A program made the translations under genes and the position numbers. Below the pieces are notes generated by a model. The model saw only the letters and a program-made list of their open reading frames with translations. It searched no databases and was not told the DNA's origin. From NCBI GenBank assembly GCA_018292915.2, contig JACVVK020000171.1, positions 518,501 to 582,500 of the forward strand: a DNA stretch of 64,000 nucleotides. Reading direction: 5' to 3'. Source of the DNA: Batillaria attramentaria (Eukaryota > Mollusca > Gastropoda > Batillariidae). Positions 24,866-35,819 of this stretch are shown one piece after another (within the stretch, counting starts at the first letter, position 1; each line of letters opens with the position of its first letter).

Positions 24866-25365
24866 GTACTCCTTTCAGGGCTCCTGCAGTCCTAGTACTT
24901 TGCAAATTCTTGAAAATACAAGAAAGCCAAAACCAAGAGACAAGTGAAATGCATGCAGTGTTTACAGTTTCTAGTCTTGATTTTCAGTGTTGCTGGGTGT
25001 TTCAGGGTCTCTCTCGGTTGATGGGGAGAGCCGGGATAGCCAAATGGTAGAGCGTCGTGAGTTCAAATCCCGGCTGGGGCTAAATATTGTGCAAGCCTTT
25101 TTCTCGTTGCCCCGTCTTTGATATCACCCATACGTGGTGGAAAAGGACGTTACCCAAACACCCACCCCCACCCTCTCATTTGATGCCCTGATTGAGGCAG
25201 CTTTTCAGTAGTGCCATGTGAAAAGTGGTCCACTATGTGAATCATCTTTAGCTGTGGAAGTGGGACAGTTGACGTAATTAGATTCTGCTTAGCCGGCTGT
25301 TAATGTGCATCCCTCTTCCCCCAAACTCCTAAAAAAATAAAGTTATGCCTTTCATTATTTTTATC
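24866..25365 (+). other. Probable 3' UTR of RAP1
   Basis: Sequence after the RAP1 stop codon up to an AATAAA at 25336-25341. It contains an S3 SINE copy at 25026-25170, so the SINE would be part of the mRNA. The end point rests on the signal alone. Confidence 0.5.
25026..25170 (+). mobile_element. S3 tRNA-derived SINE, copy 3
   Basis: A plus-strand copy with AGCCGGGATAGCCAAATGGT at the A-box region, GAGTTCAAATCCCGGCTGGG at the B-box, and the GCCCCGTCTTTGATATCACC body. Part of the region between the boxes is deleted compared with 17642-17810. Confidence 0.75.
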
Positions 25366-25391
25366 GTTTACACTAAAGCTGTAATTACATC

Positions 25392-25880
25392 GGCCCCCGT
25401 AGTGTAGTGGTTAGCACTTCGGACCATGGACCGGGAGACCCGGGTTCGAATCCCAGCCGAGACAAGTGGGATTTTTCCTACCTAGGTCGGCTCCAACCCA
25501 GAGCGGGTGTGCTATGGGCCCAATGGGAAGGCTGTTGCCACACAGATTCACCCACTTCACGGGTGCGACTTTGGGGGTGCTTCCGTCTGATGACACGTCT
25601 TATGATGTGGATGATTACACGGCCGGCACCCCAGGTGCCGTAGTTCCCGGGCCTGGTGAACGCCGGGATATTTATGACAGGAAGCGTGGAATGCGGCCCT
25701 GTCCAGCAGTCCCAAACCACATGGACCTCCATAGCATCACCTTATCATCATCCTCATCTCCATCATCATGCATAATAAAAATTGCCCCAGCCTTCGAGCC
25801 CTCCGTGGATTCCACCCATGACCTGAGAGGAACACCACTGGAGCTGGCAAAAAGAGTTGGGGCAGCAAAAAAAAAAGGAA
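25392..25880 (+). mobile_element. S2 tRNA-derived SINE, full-length reference copy
   Basis: A 490-bp element. The head has the A-box TAGTGTAGTGGTTAGCACTT and the B-box GGGTTCGAATCCC. The body includes GGCTGTTGCCACACAG, a GATGTGGATGATTACACGG block and TTCCCGGGCCTGGTGAACGC, and the 3' end is A-rich. It sits just beyond the inferred RAP1 polyadenylation site. Fragments recur at 3895 and 19093, and a short 3'-end piece near 48808-48860. Confidence 0.9.
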
Positions 25881-27490
25881 AAAAAAAGCTGTAATTACAC
25901 AGTTAAGTTACATTGCATAACTAGAAACATTACTAAAAAGTGTACAGTTATTTTGTAGGCAGTGCTCAGGCGTAGACTGGCCGTAACTGGCAACAGTGAC
26001 TGTATATAGTAAGCATGAATGGTTCCTTTAATCGTGTTTGAAGTTCTGTTGATCTGTGTGGTGCTGCTTATTGATTGTAAATACAGTGCATGAAATAGAT
26101 TGTCCTTTGTAGAAAAACCCCAGTGTCTAAACCTAGTGTGCGTTTTTGCCCTTTCCTTTAAACGGGCAAATTCCATCTTTGCGAAGCCAACTTACGTTTT
26201 GGAACAGTTTCGCCAGTGAGCGTGCCTGAACGCTGGAAATACACTTACCTTGATGATTAGTACAGCTCTTAATGCGATACAGTGTTGTTTGCACTTTGCA
26301 CCAGTGGTCAAAAATGCAAACTCTACGACTGTTGTTACACTAATTAAAGCGCTCTGTGTGGTCGCCACATCATCGAGTATGATTCTGTTGGCTCAGTGCC
26401 AGCGTCACTGTCCAACTCCAAGTGTCAAAGAAATGTGATGATAGATGCCACAAAAACAGCTCAGAACGATCTATGAGCATAAAAATGGTGACATTAGCTT
26501 CACTGATAGCACAAGTGGTTTGAAACTGCAGCTTTCACTCAGAATTTTTCCGAAGCTGGTGAAATGTGAACTTTTGTGTATAAAGGGGTGTGGGAAACCT
26601 GGTAATAAAAGTCATGGAAATCGGCAAAAGGCAAGGCCGGAAACAAGTGATACTCGCTGCGTCAAAATGCATTTCCTACATTGTATACTCCCCTAGAGTC
26701 CCAGATAAGTTGGACAAGCATGGACTTCTGCACACACACACACACACAGACACGTGCACCAAACATTTCCTACATTGTATACTCTCCTAGAGTCCCAGAT
26801 AAGTTGGACAAGCATGGACTTCTGCACACACACACACAGACACGTGCACCAAACATTTCCTACATTGTATACTCCCCTAGAGTCCCAGATAAGTTGGACA
26901 AGCATGGACTTCTGCACACACACACACAGACACGTGCACCAAACATTTCCTACATTGTATACTCCCCTAGAGTCCCAGATAAGTTGGACAAGCATGGACT
27001 TCTGCACACACACACACACAGACACGTGCACCAAACATTTCCTACATTGTATACTCTCCTAGAGTCCCAGATAAGTTGGACAAGCATGGACTTCTGCACA
27101 CACACACACAGACACGTGCACCAAACATTTCCTACATTGTATACTCTCCTAGAGTCCCAGATAAGTTGGACAAGCATGGACTTCTGCACACACACACACA
27201 GACACGTGCACCAAACATTTCCTACATTGTATACTCCCCTAGAGTCCCAGATAAGTTGGACAAGCATGGACTTCTGCACACACACACACAGACACGTGCA
27301 CCAAACATTTCCTACATTGTATACTCCCCTAGTGTCCCAGATAAGTTGGACAAGCATGGACTTCTGCACACACACACACAGACACGTGCACCAAACATTT
27401 CCTACATTGTATACTCTCCTAGAGTCCCAGATAAGTTGGACAAGCATGGACTTCTGCACACACACACACAGACACGTGCACCAAACATTT
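25881..27490. other. Spacer between convergent RAP1 and CLOCK
   Basis: No exon is supported. It holds R5 copy 2 (26166-26540) and the 90-bp minisatellite (26670-27491). RAP1 runs into it from the left and CLOCK from the right, so both transcripts terminate at or near it. Confidence 0.55.
26166..26540 (+). repeat. R5 dispersed repeat, copy 2
   Basis: Matches 14577-14945 over its whole length with scattered differences, in the same orientation. No coding potential or tRNA-like head is visible. Confidence 0.65.
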
Positions 27491-27491
27491 C
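26670..27491. repeat. Nine-copy 90-bp minisatellite
   Basis: Each unit contains CTAGAGTCCCAGATAAGTTG, CAAGCATGGACTTCTG, a (CA)n of 6-8 repeats, GACACGTGCACC and AAACATTTCCTACATTGTAT. CTAG landmarks recur at 26693, 26787, 26877, 26967, 27059, 27149, 27239, 27329 and 27419, so units are 90 bp except where the CA run is longer. Units are nearly identical, which points to recent homogenisation. The unit length is a multiple of three, so frames stay open on both strands, but that is a by-product of the repeat. Confidence 0.95.
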
Positions 27492-28699
27492 CGTCGTACA
27501 TTCTTTATTACATTTACCAGTTAAGGGCACAGTGGGGGTTAAAGCAACATAACCGCTTGTCAACACCTGAGCATAGGAACAGATATCGGATACAATCTTA
27601 AACCGTACATAAAGCCATGTACATGATGCAAGGCTAACTCGATGAAACACTGGCTGAGAAGTACTGGAAGCCGGGCAAAACGAGCAGCAGACTGCAGGCA
27701 CGTGCCACAGAGATACGCACAACAAATGGACCTACAATTCCTGATGCAACCTTATTTCAAACGTGCATGCTGCTATATCGTGTTTTTAAGATCTGATCAG
27801 ATCTTCACATGGAAAAGCTAAGCCCACGTAGCAGGTAAAATAAAAAGTGCCATATTTACATGTACTGATGTGGAAAATGCTTTTCCAACATCATGCCCAA
27901 ATAAAGTCATACAGAGGCATCACTGAACAACGCAAAATGGCCTGTTCAAGCACACAATGCAAAAATAATGTGAATCTTTAGTGTAACATGGACAAATCTG
28001 ATACACCGTATACTTAACATGCCCTCATGTGAAAACTGTTCAAAGTTTTCAAGGAGGTCCCAACAAGCTAATCACATTTTTTTTAAAAAGACATGAAAAA
28101 CAAAAATAGATTTGCCTTGACAACAATGCACTGGTTTCTCCTCTCTCTCCATACATTCACATACACACCGTCTGTTTACTTTTTTGCAGACCAACATAAA
28201 AATAAATATTTGACACATTCATACATAGTAGCTATACTTCATCAACACACTTCATCAAGTCCTAGTACCAGATGTCCCACTAATAAAGCTGGGGGCTACA
28301 CTTTCTGCAATAATCATCTAAAAAAAAAAACTCCACTGTATCACTATCAAAAATGTCCTGCACTTTGTTATCCGTACAAGTCTCACGGTTCCTTTTCTCC
28401 TTTTTCTGTTTTTTTTTTTTGTTTTTTTGGTGTGTTTGTTTTTAATGTGCTTTTATTGACAGCACGAGAAAAATCAACGTTACAAGAACCTTCAGTTTAA
28501 CCCCAGTTTATGCGACATGCAAGAGAGAAAATCTGCCAACAACTAAACCTGTCAACAACCACCAAGAACTTTTCTCGTTTTCATTTTCCTGGGACAAACT
28601 CCTACAAATAAACTGAACTGTGCATTCGCCTCTCCTGTGCCGGACGATTCCTATTTTTAAAACCGTCCAACAGAAGTTTCTTTAAAGTCACAGAATTAA

Positions 28700-29015
28700 T
28701 ATCATATGATCATACTTGCTGTCCCAGGTTACTATGACAACACAAACAAGAAACGCTCTGGTGCACGGGCTTTCAAGAGTGCAGCTCCTTTCCTCTGGAA
28801 CAACCTGCCAGCTCACCTCAAGTCAGGTTCTGCATCAGTCATGACCTTCAAGCGGAACCTCAAGACACACCTTTTCTCTCAGTTCTAATTCTTTCTTTCT
28901 TTTCTTCCCCCCCCCCCCCCCCCCCCCCCCCGACCCCAAAGGTGCCGTGAGCATGCTTACTGCATGGAAGTTTTTTTCGTAGCGCTATACAAATGGCCAA
29001 TCATCATCATCATCA
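28700..29015 (+). mobile_element. 3' end of a LINE (non-LTR retrotransposon), truncated
   Basis: A 61-codon frame ending at 28888 reads RSGARAFKSAAPFLWNNLPA, then FKRNLKTHLFSQF. This is the typical C-terminal end of CR1/L2-type reverse transcriptase polyproteins. After a poly-C run the sequence continues to GTAGCGCTATACAAATGGCC and an (ATC)n tail, the usual LINE 3' terminus. Everything upstream of the last exon-like piece is missing, so it is a dead fragment, antisense within the probable CLOCK 3' UTR. Confidence 0.8.
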
Positions 29016-29658
29016 GTTATTACTGCATCTCAAACAGCCAATAATCATGCACCTTCTGCTGACAACCCGATCACTGTAGGCACCAGCATGTAATAAATCT
29101 CTTTAATAAACACACACACACACACACACTGCTAACATGCTAGAACACATGCAATGTCCACAACACAAGGTCAGCTATAACACAGCTCTATATGCAATAA
29201 AGGTACACTGTAATTTAACACAGTAGATTAAACACATTTGTCAACACATTTCCGAGTGGATAGTGGTTTTCACCAGGGTTACGGAGGGCTAAAAAAAAAG
29301 AAAAAAGGGCACAAATCATTACCAGTTCGACCATGTCTTATAGAATCTGATAAATTGTTCCTCCCTTACACTGATGTTTCAAATGGAATGCATTCTCTCC
29401 CTGATCTTATTTTCATAACGAGCAATATGAGGAACAGGCAACAACAGTAAGTGCGTGTTTCTTGCTTTTGTTTTGTGGATACCTTGAAATAACTGCCGAT
29501 ACTAAAACATCTTTACACAGCTGTATGCATGTGTGTGCGTGTGTGTCTGCCTGTGTGTTTTGTAGCCTAATTCCACCAAAAGTTTTCAGGGATACACTTG
29601 TTACATGCAACAGACGATTGCCATGCAATTTTTTTTTTAATTCAACAGAAACTCCGGA

Positions 29659-29887
29659 AATGTTCAGCCCACCAAATTTGAAAAATAAATACAATTCTAA
29701 ATTCTGAAATTTCAGTAGCTGAGCTGACCCTTTACACCACATGATTGTAATGTTTATGTCCAGTGTGTGAGAGAATGCGTGTGATTCACGTGAGCGTGTG
29801 TGTTGGCTTCACTTCGTGGCGCTTTGAGCCAATTCACAAAATTGGGTAAAGCGCCTACACAATACTCTATTATTATTATTATTATTA
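29659..29887 (+). mobile_element. S1 SINE, 5'-truncated copy
   Basis: Begins TGTTCAGCCCACCAAATTTG and ends AATTGGGTAAAGCGCC plus an (ATT)n tail, matching the 3' two thirds of S1. Confidence 0.8.
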
Positions 29888-32146
29888 AAATGGGTAGTGC
29901 CAGAGAAGACGATTCCTCCTATTGAACACACAAAAGTAAAGTGAGACTAGTTCAGTCCCTTCATAAGTGGGGCCCAGGTACGAATCAACTCACAGCCATA
30001 GTTCAGATACCTGTACATATACACGATGAGGTAATTAACAGGAGTAACAATCACGCTTTTTTTTTTCTTTTTTCTTTTTTTTTTGGGGGGGGGGGGGGGA
30101 CTAGGTGCTCTTACATAGTTACAACAAAACTCGCCAGGGTACAAAGATACATAAGAACTAAGATCAACAAGTGGTACCTTTCAATTCACAGCTTACAACA
30201 ATAACGAGGTAAAATGTGCTTCACAACACTACTAGTGAGCAAAAGATAGAAACAATTTTATCATAAAACAACAACAACAACAACAATAATGTATTTTCAC
30301 AGTAAAATGTCTTCCTCCTAGGCACTTAGCAGATGACACGATACTATAGGAGTTCCCCTAATACCCTCACGGACTTCAGTCAGTAGAGCCATGGTGCTAC
30401 CCACAGCACGGGCTTTAATCTGAGGGAATTCGCGTGCAACCCTGTGGGCAAACCTGGTCATGTGTCATCTCCCACTCACCCCATTCCCCACATGAACCCT
30501 TCTGGCTTTCTGCGGGAAGCCTTAGATGAGCAGGAACTGAGGGGAGGTGTGAGGGAATCATGGCATCTAGTAACTAGCTGGGAGAAATCAGACTGTATTC
30601 AAATACTACAGTCCTGGTGCAAAAAAATATGCCTGATGTAAAAAAAAGAAAAAAAAAAGGTCAGCCTGGCCTACAAGAAAGTAGCACAGGGATTTTAGAG
30701 TTTCAGATGTAGGCAGTAATCAAAAGGTCATCTTGCGGCGAATCCCATCCAAAGAGCTGATTTTTTTCTGTGTAGTCTTTTCATGCCATTCCATGCTAGC
30801 TCAATGGCCACATTTTCTCTGTCACAGTGAGTTTTGAAAGTGTCAACCGTAAGGTACAAGAGGCCATGCCAGCGGCGAGAGGTAGAACCTGTGCATGGTG
30901 TAGCCAAATAACACTGAAAGCCACCCGCACTGCAACGTCCAACAACAAAGGCATGTCTTGAGTACAAGGAGAGAACATGGTGCCCAAACTCGCACAACAG
31001 TGACCCTTTTCAGCCACACTGACAGTAATAGTTCACAAATATATCTGTACGAAATGAACAATGGCAACTTTTTCATCAACAAGAGGTCTTAAGGACTATC
31101 ACTCTACCAACACGTGCACACACACACACACACGCTCATCTCACACGCACGCAACTGCTACTGCTATAATCAGACACATCTGAATACATATGCTGCCGTA
31201 TTTCTGTAAGACAAAAAAAATGACATCACACACAAATTCATCAGCCTGTATGCACCGTTCATGAGACATCGTCAAGATGAACTGCCTGTGCCCCAAAACC
31301 CACTCATAACCACCTCCACAAAATGCCCGTGAAGGAAACCTCATCAAAATTTCATCCTATGGATACAGTTTCATCACTTGTGCTTCTGCAGAATGCCAGC
31401 AAAGTGATGACTGTAAGCCTTCACATCACCGGCACAAGGCAAGTCCAAGTTTATATGCGTCATAATACTTGTATCGATGTTGTCATGGAAGTTTGCTGTA
31501 ACTCAGTTTTGAGAACAGCGGTGTACAAGTAGTGAAAGTATATAATCTTGAGCTATTCTGAAAACTGAGTTGCACGAAAATTCCATGACAATGTCGGTAT
31601 CACCATTCTACTGGCACTTAAATTTCTGAACAAAACCAGGCAGCAAATTGTAACCAGTCTCCACAATTCATGCACGACTGGAAGTTCCAGGCAGACTTTA
31701 AGGCATGCGCAGCTACTGTCAGGCACCAAAATGGACAGTTCCAGTGATTAGGCACATTGCTGCTGGCGCTATTTTTTTTTTCTTAAGCTATGGGACACTT
31801 CAAATACTGACTCTAAATTCTTTTGAGGGACATTGCTATACATTTCATCATAAACGTTTTGCACTCTCGAAACATTTCAAAGTTTCCCAGCAGATGAAAG
31901 AAAACAATGCACTGAACAGAATCTGGGGGGGAAAGCAATTCACAAATCTGGTTTATCAACATTCAAAACATTTAGTATACTGCAGAGTCATTGGCTTTCT
32001 GATCTGTCTTGGTCAGAGATGTTTTGCTGTAGACCTATGGAACAGTATTCGTTTCTCCTGCAGGCACAAATCATGTGTAATAAACTATCATATGCAGTTT
32101 GTACACACACCATATACTTCACCTCTTTCTCTCTCTCTCTCACACA

Positions 32147-32176
<30 letters not shown>

Positions 32177-32180
<4 letters not shown>

Positions 32181-35100
32181 CATGAGTCCGAGAGATCGTT
32201 GTTGCAGAAGCCTATATCAGACTCCGGGGAGATGATCTGGAAGGGGACCGAGTGAGATGCAGCTGCTGGCCTTGCAGATGGGTCCATGTGGACCTGAGAG
32301 AGGAGAATCTGACTGCTGCCCGACCTCATCGCATTCAACGCAGCTGTCACGGAAGGGTTGTGCGCCAACAACAACGGTGTGGTCGAGGAGGGCGTGGCTG
32401 AAACAGAAAAGCCCCAATCAATGATGCTTCGAAAGCTGGGTCCGCAGGCTAATCTAGGATTGGCGAGTCTGGCCAAGTTTCTTGCACAGCACTGGTTGTA
32501 TTGCCAAAGCAATAACACTCCTTTGAGCTGCGCATAAAATCACCTCCACTATCTGAAGACCAATTCTGGAGTGCATGTGCCAGTGAGTAAAACCGAATGT
32601 TCATCAAAAGGCATGGTGACTGAGCTAGGTCAGTTCACTTGCAGTCATTTGCACAGGATGGAGACAGCTCTCATGAGAGAGAGACAGGAGTATGGGACGG
32701 CCACAGACCACCTTGGAAAACAAATCTGTTATATTACACTGTCAGCCCAGAGAGAGGACATGGTGACCGTGAATAATTATTAAAGAAGAGTGACCTACAA
32801 ACTCCGAAATTTATTATTGAGTACTGACAAGCACCTGTGGGCTCTGAGAGAGGATTATGTAACTGGAAATCAGGAAAGAGACTGACCTGCATTTTGCATG
32901 TCCATGAGGCCAGGCTGCGGTGGCACTTGGGCCTGTGCCAGCTGCTGGGTGATCTGCATCAGCTCTTCCTGCTGGCGCCGGATCGTCGACTGCAGCAGTT
33001 CCGACTTCTGCAGCAGCTGGTCATGCAGGAGCTTCTGGGCTGGCGTCAGGAATATGTTCTGTTCACACAGACGCGGAAAGTTTAAGAGAGATTTGTTTAG
33101 TTTTATCCTGTTTATACTTTCTGAGAAAATATCAAAGTTAAAGTTTACTACAGATACACAGACATACACAGACTACGGAAGGTTACAATAATACCCTGTT
33201 ACACATGCGTCAAAAAAGGGAAGATTTTGGCACCACGGGACTTCCTCTTCTGAAAGATGTATCGGTGTGCATAGATTTTCTTCAAAATGGCACATAAAGA
33301 GAATAAAAGACTCAACAAAAGAAGTCAGACTCAGTCTGTGGACGCGTAGAACAGCATTCCGTCAATTCGTGATTGAACTTTGAAGATCAAGGTATCAGTT
33401 ATGGACACACCTTCTCAGGCTCTATGCGTCTTGCATGCACAATAAAGAAACAAAATAAATAAATAAACATGCTCACATTTTGTGCAGGAGGGCTGACAAC
33501 AGGGGATGTTGGAATACTGCCTGGGCATGTCACAGCCTGGCCAACCTGGCATAAATCAGAAAGTTCAATTCATAAGTTCACTTCTTTGCGTGCTTTCAAT
33601 GCAAACCATCTGCAATGAAGAACTCCTGGCATCTGATCTACTGGTAGTGTTAACAGTATCAATTTCCTTTCATCCCCCAGCCATAGGAAGTGAAATATTG
33701 ATTCTTCTCATACACAGAGCACATACATGCAAACAACAGACTATTATCACACTACTGACTGAGGTAATATTCAGTTTTACTGACAAAGTGCATTCACTCA
33801 ACCCTATCACAGAAGAACTCAGATTTTCACAACTTGCTATGTGCCACCAACACCTGTTTTCTGTCAATTTTTTGTGTGTGTTGTTGTTGTTGTTTGTCTA
33901 TTCTCCATACATGATACTCTAGCTCAGTTTAATTCAGTTCAACAGGGCATCTCTGTGCACGTTAAACATTATAATCATGCGCTCCAACCAATCTCTAAAA
34001 CGTCTCACACTTATCAGCCTATGGGTCGTTGGCTTCCTTGCTAGCTACTTGTTACAGAGACCTAAGCTCCATGGATATGACAAGCACTTAAGCCCTTTCT
34101 CTGGTAAATGATGGACTGACCTGCTGGCCCTGTGGCATGGAGATCATGTTGGGAGGCATGGCCATGATGGGCACGATGCTGGGCATCAACTGCGGCACCG
34201 TCGTCGTCAGCGCCGGCACGCTGCTGGATGCCGCCACAATGGCCGAGGACCTGGGAACGCTGCGCAGCATCGTGTTGCGCTGCAGGTGTTGCTGCAAGAG
34301 ACTCTGCAGCTGGCTTGTGACGTACTTGCGCGTCTGGCCGGGCTCTTTCTCCGTGGAGTGGGGGCGCTGTGAGCTGTCCACGTCCGACGCTTGTCCGCTC
34401 ATGCCTGATGGAAAGAAACGGCAAGTTTAGGTAAGAGCGAACATAGCTTTTACCAATGCGAATAGGGGTAAACTGAACACACTCGTATTACTTCAAGCCT
34501 AAGACGGGAAACAGTCAAAACGACCATGAAGAAATGTACATACTACTACTCCAAGACTACAAAGCATTCAAAACCTTCATTACAATCTAGACACAGAGAC
34601 ATTACTTCAAGACTGAAAGAATTAGCTGAGACATACTGATACTACTAAAAGCAGAAACAGCCTTCGTGCAAATCAGATGGTTTTAAGATACTACTCAAAG
34701 GGCTGACAGTCTACTTGACAAGACTCAAAAGGGTTATCAGTCCACATGACAAATCATACATTTGCAGATACTCTTACATTCCCAGGTTACCAGTCTCTGC
34801 GATTAACAAGAGTCAGGGGTCGCGTTGGTGTTCTGCATTTTGCAATGGAAAAAGTATGGGGTCGGTAAAAATGCGTACAAAACTAAAAGAAATGTGTACA
34901 CCAGATGTAAGGTTTTCATTTTTATGATATTATTATCAGCCTGTAAAGGGAACCAAAGTGCCACAAAAAGTCGCACAGACAACTTCCTGTTACACGTATC
35001 ACTCGAATGGCCAGTAACCAGTGTAATCAAACTTGCATAACACACTGCTTACTGCCCTCTGGTAGTAACTGACAAGGGATTAGCCCTACGAGCAGAGAGG

Positions 35101-35746
35101 CTGAAAAGTGCAGACACGTGGGTGTAATACGGGCCATTTTAAACTGCGTACAAGTATGCAGGGGTCCTTCGGAAATGCACAGGGTGTCCCCACAATGCAA
35201 TAATGCAATAAACGCGACCCCTGAAGAGTAATCTTTGATTTAAAAAATTATAAATAATAACACATAAGTTAACGAAACCAATGCACATATACTACCAACA
35301 TGAAAACAGGCAGGCAGACAAGGAAACAAGGGGCAAAATGAGTGCCAACAGCAAAGTGAACACGAGCAGTGTTGGTGTTAACAAGGAAAACAAAATGAAC
35401 TATGGTCACAAAACATGCATTAACTGAGATGCAACAGATATCCCCCACTCCAAAAAAAAAAAAAAAAAAAAAAAGCCAGAATCTTCTAAACAGTGAAAAT
35501 CTTTTAAGAACAAGAACACCGAAAAACAGACGGCGAGTAACCGCTCAAAAAATAAAAAGTTGCCAAAGTTTAGGTAACAAGAAGCTGAAGGGTACCAGAA
35601 AAAGTCCACAAATGCACACAACAAATGCACAGCACTAGAACAAAAGAGGATCTGTGGAATACTTACTAAAAAGACTACACAGTGATGTCATTTAAATAAA
35701 GTAAACATCATCAGTGGTTATATAAAGCATTTGAAATAAAAAGTAA

Positions 35747-35819
<73 letters not shown>

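Larger units (their letters stand above)
27491..32176 (-). other. Probable 3' UTR of CLOCK
   Basis: Sequence after the CLOCK stop codon. The best minus-strand AATAAA is at 27509-27504, about 15 bases from the minisatellite, giving a 3' UTR near 4.7 kb. It contains a LINE remnant (28700-29015), an S1 SINE copy (29659-29887), poly-C at 28908-28932, T/G tracts near 30060-30100 and a CA tract near 32145-32176. Earlier polyadenylation sites cannot be excluded. Confidence 0.4.

Noticed and set aside
25392..25470. tRNA-like sequence with A and B boxes, here and in S1, S3 and S4
   Set aside because: Each is followed by a repeat body shared with other copies and the cloverleaf pairing is poor, so these are SINE heads, not tRNA genes.
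26681..27601. A 306-codon open frame of 30-residue repeats, open on both strands
   Set aside because: The unit length (90 bp) is a multiple of three and the unit lacks stops, so any frame stays open. Composition follows the (CA)n and there is no splice or start context. It is the minisatellite, not a gene.
34062..34430. Open frames in the other frames and strand of the 34121-34404 CLOCK exon
   Set aside because: Shadow frames caused by the GC-rich coding exon; only the minus-strand frame joins the neighbouring exons in phase.
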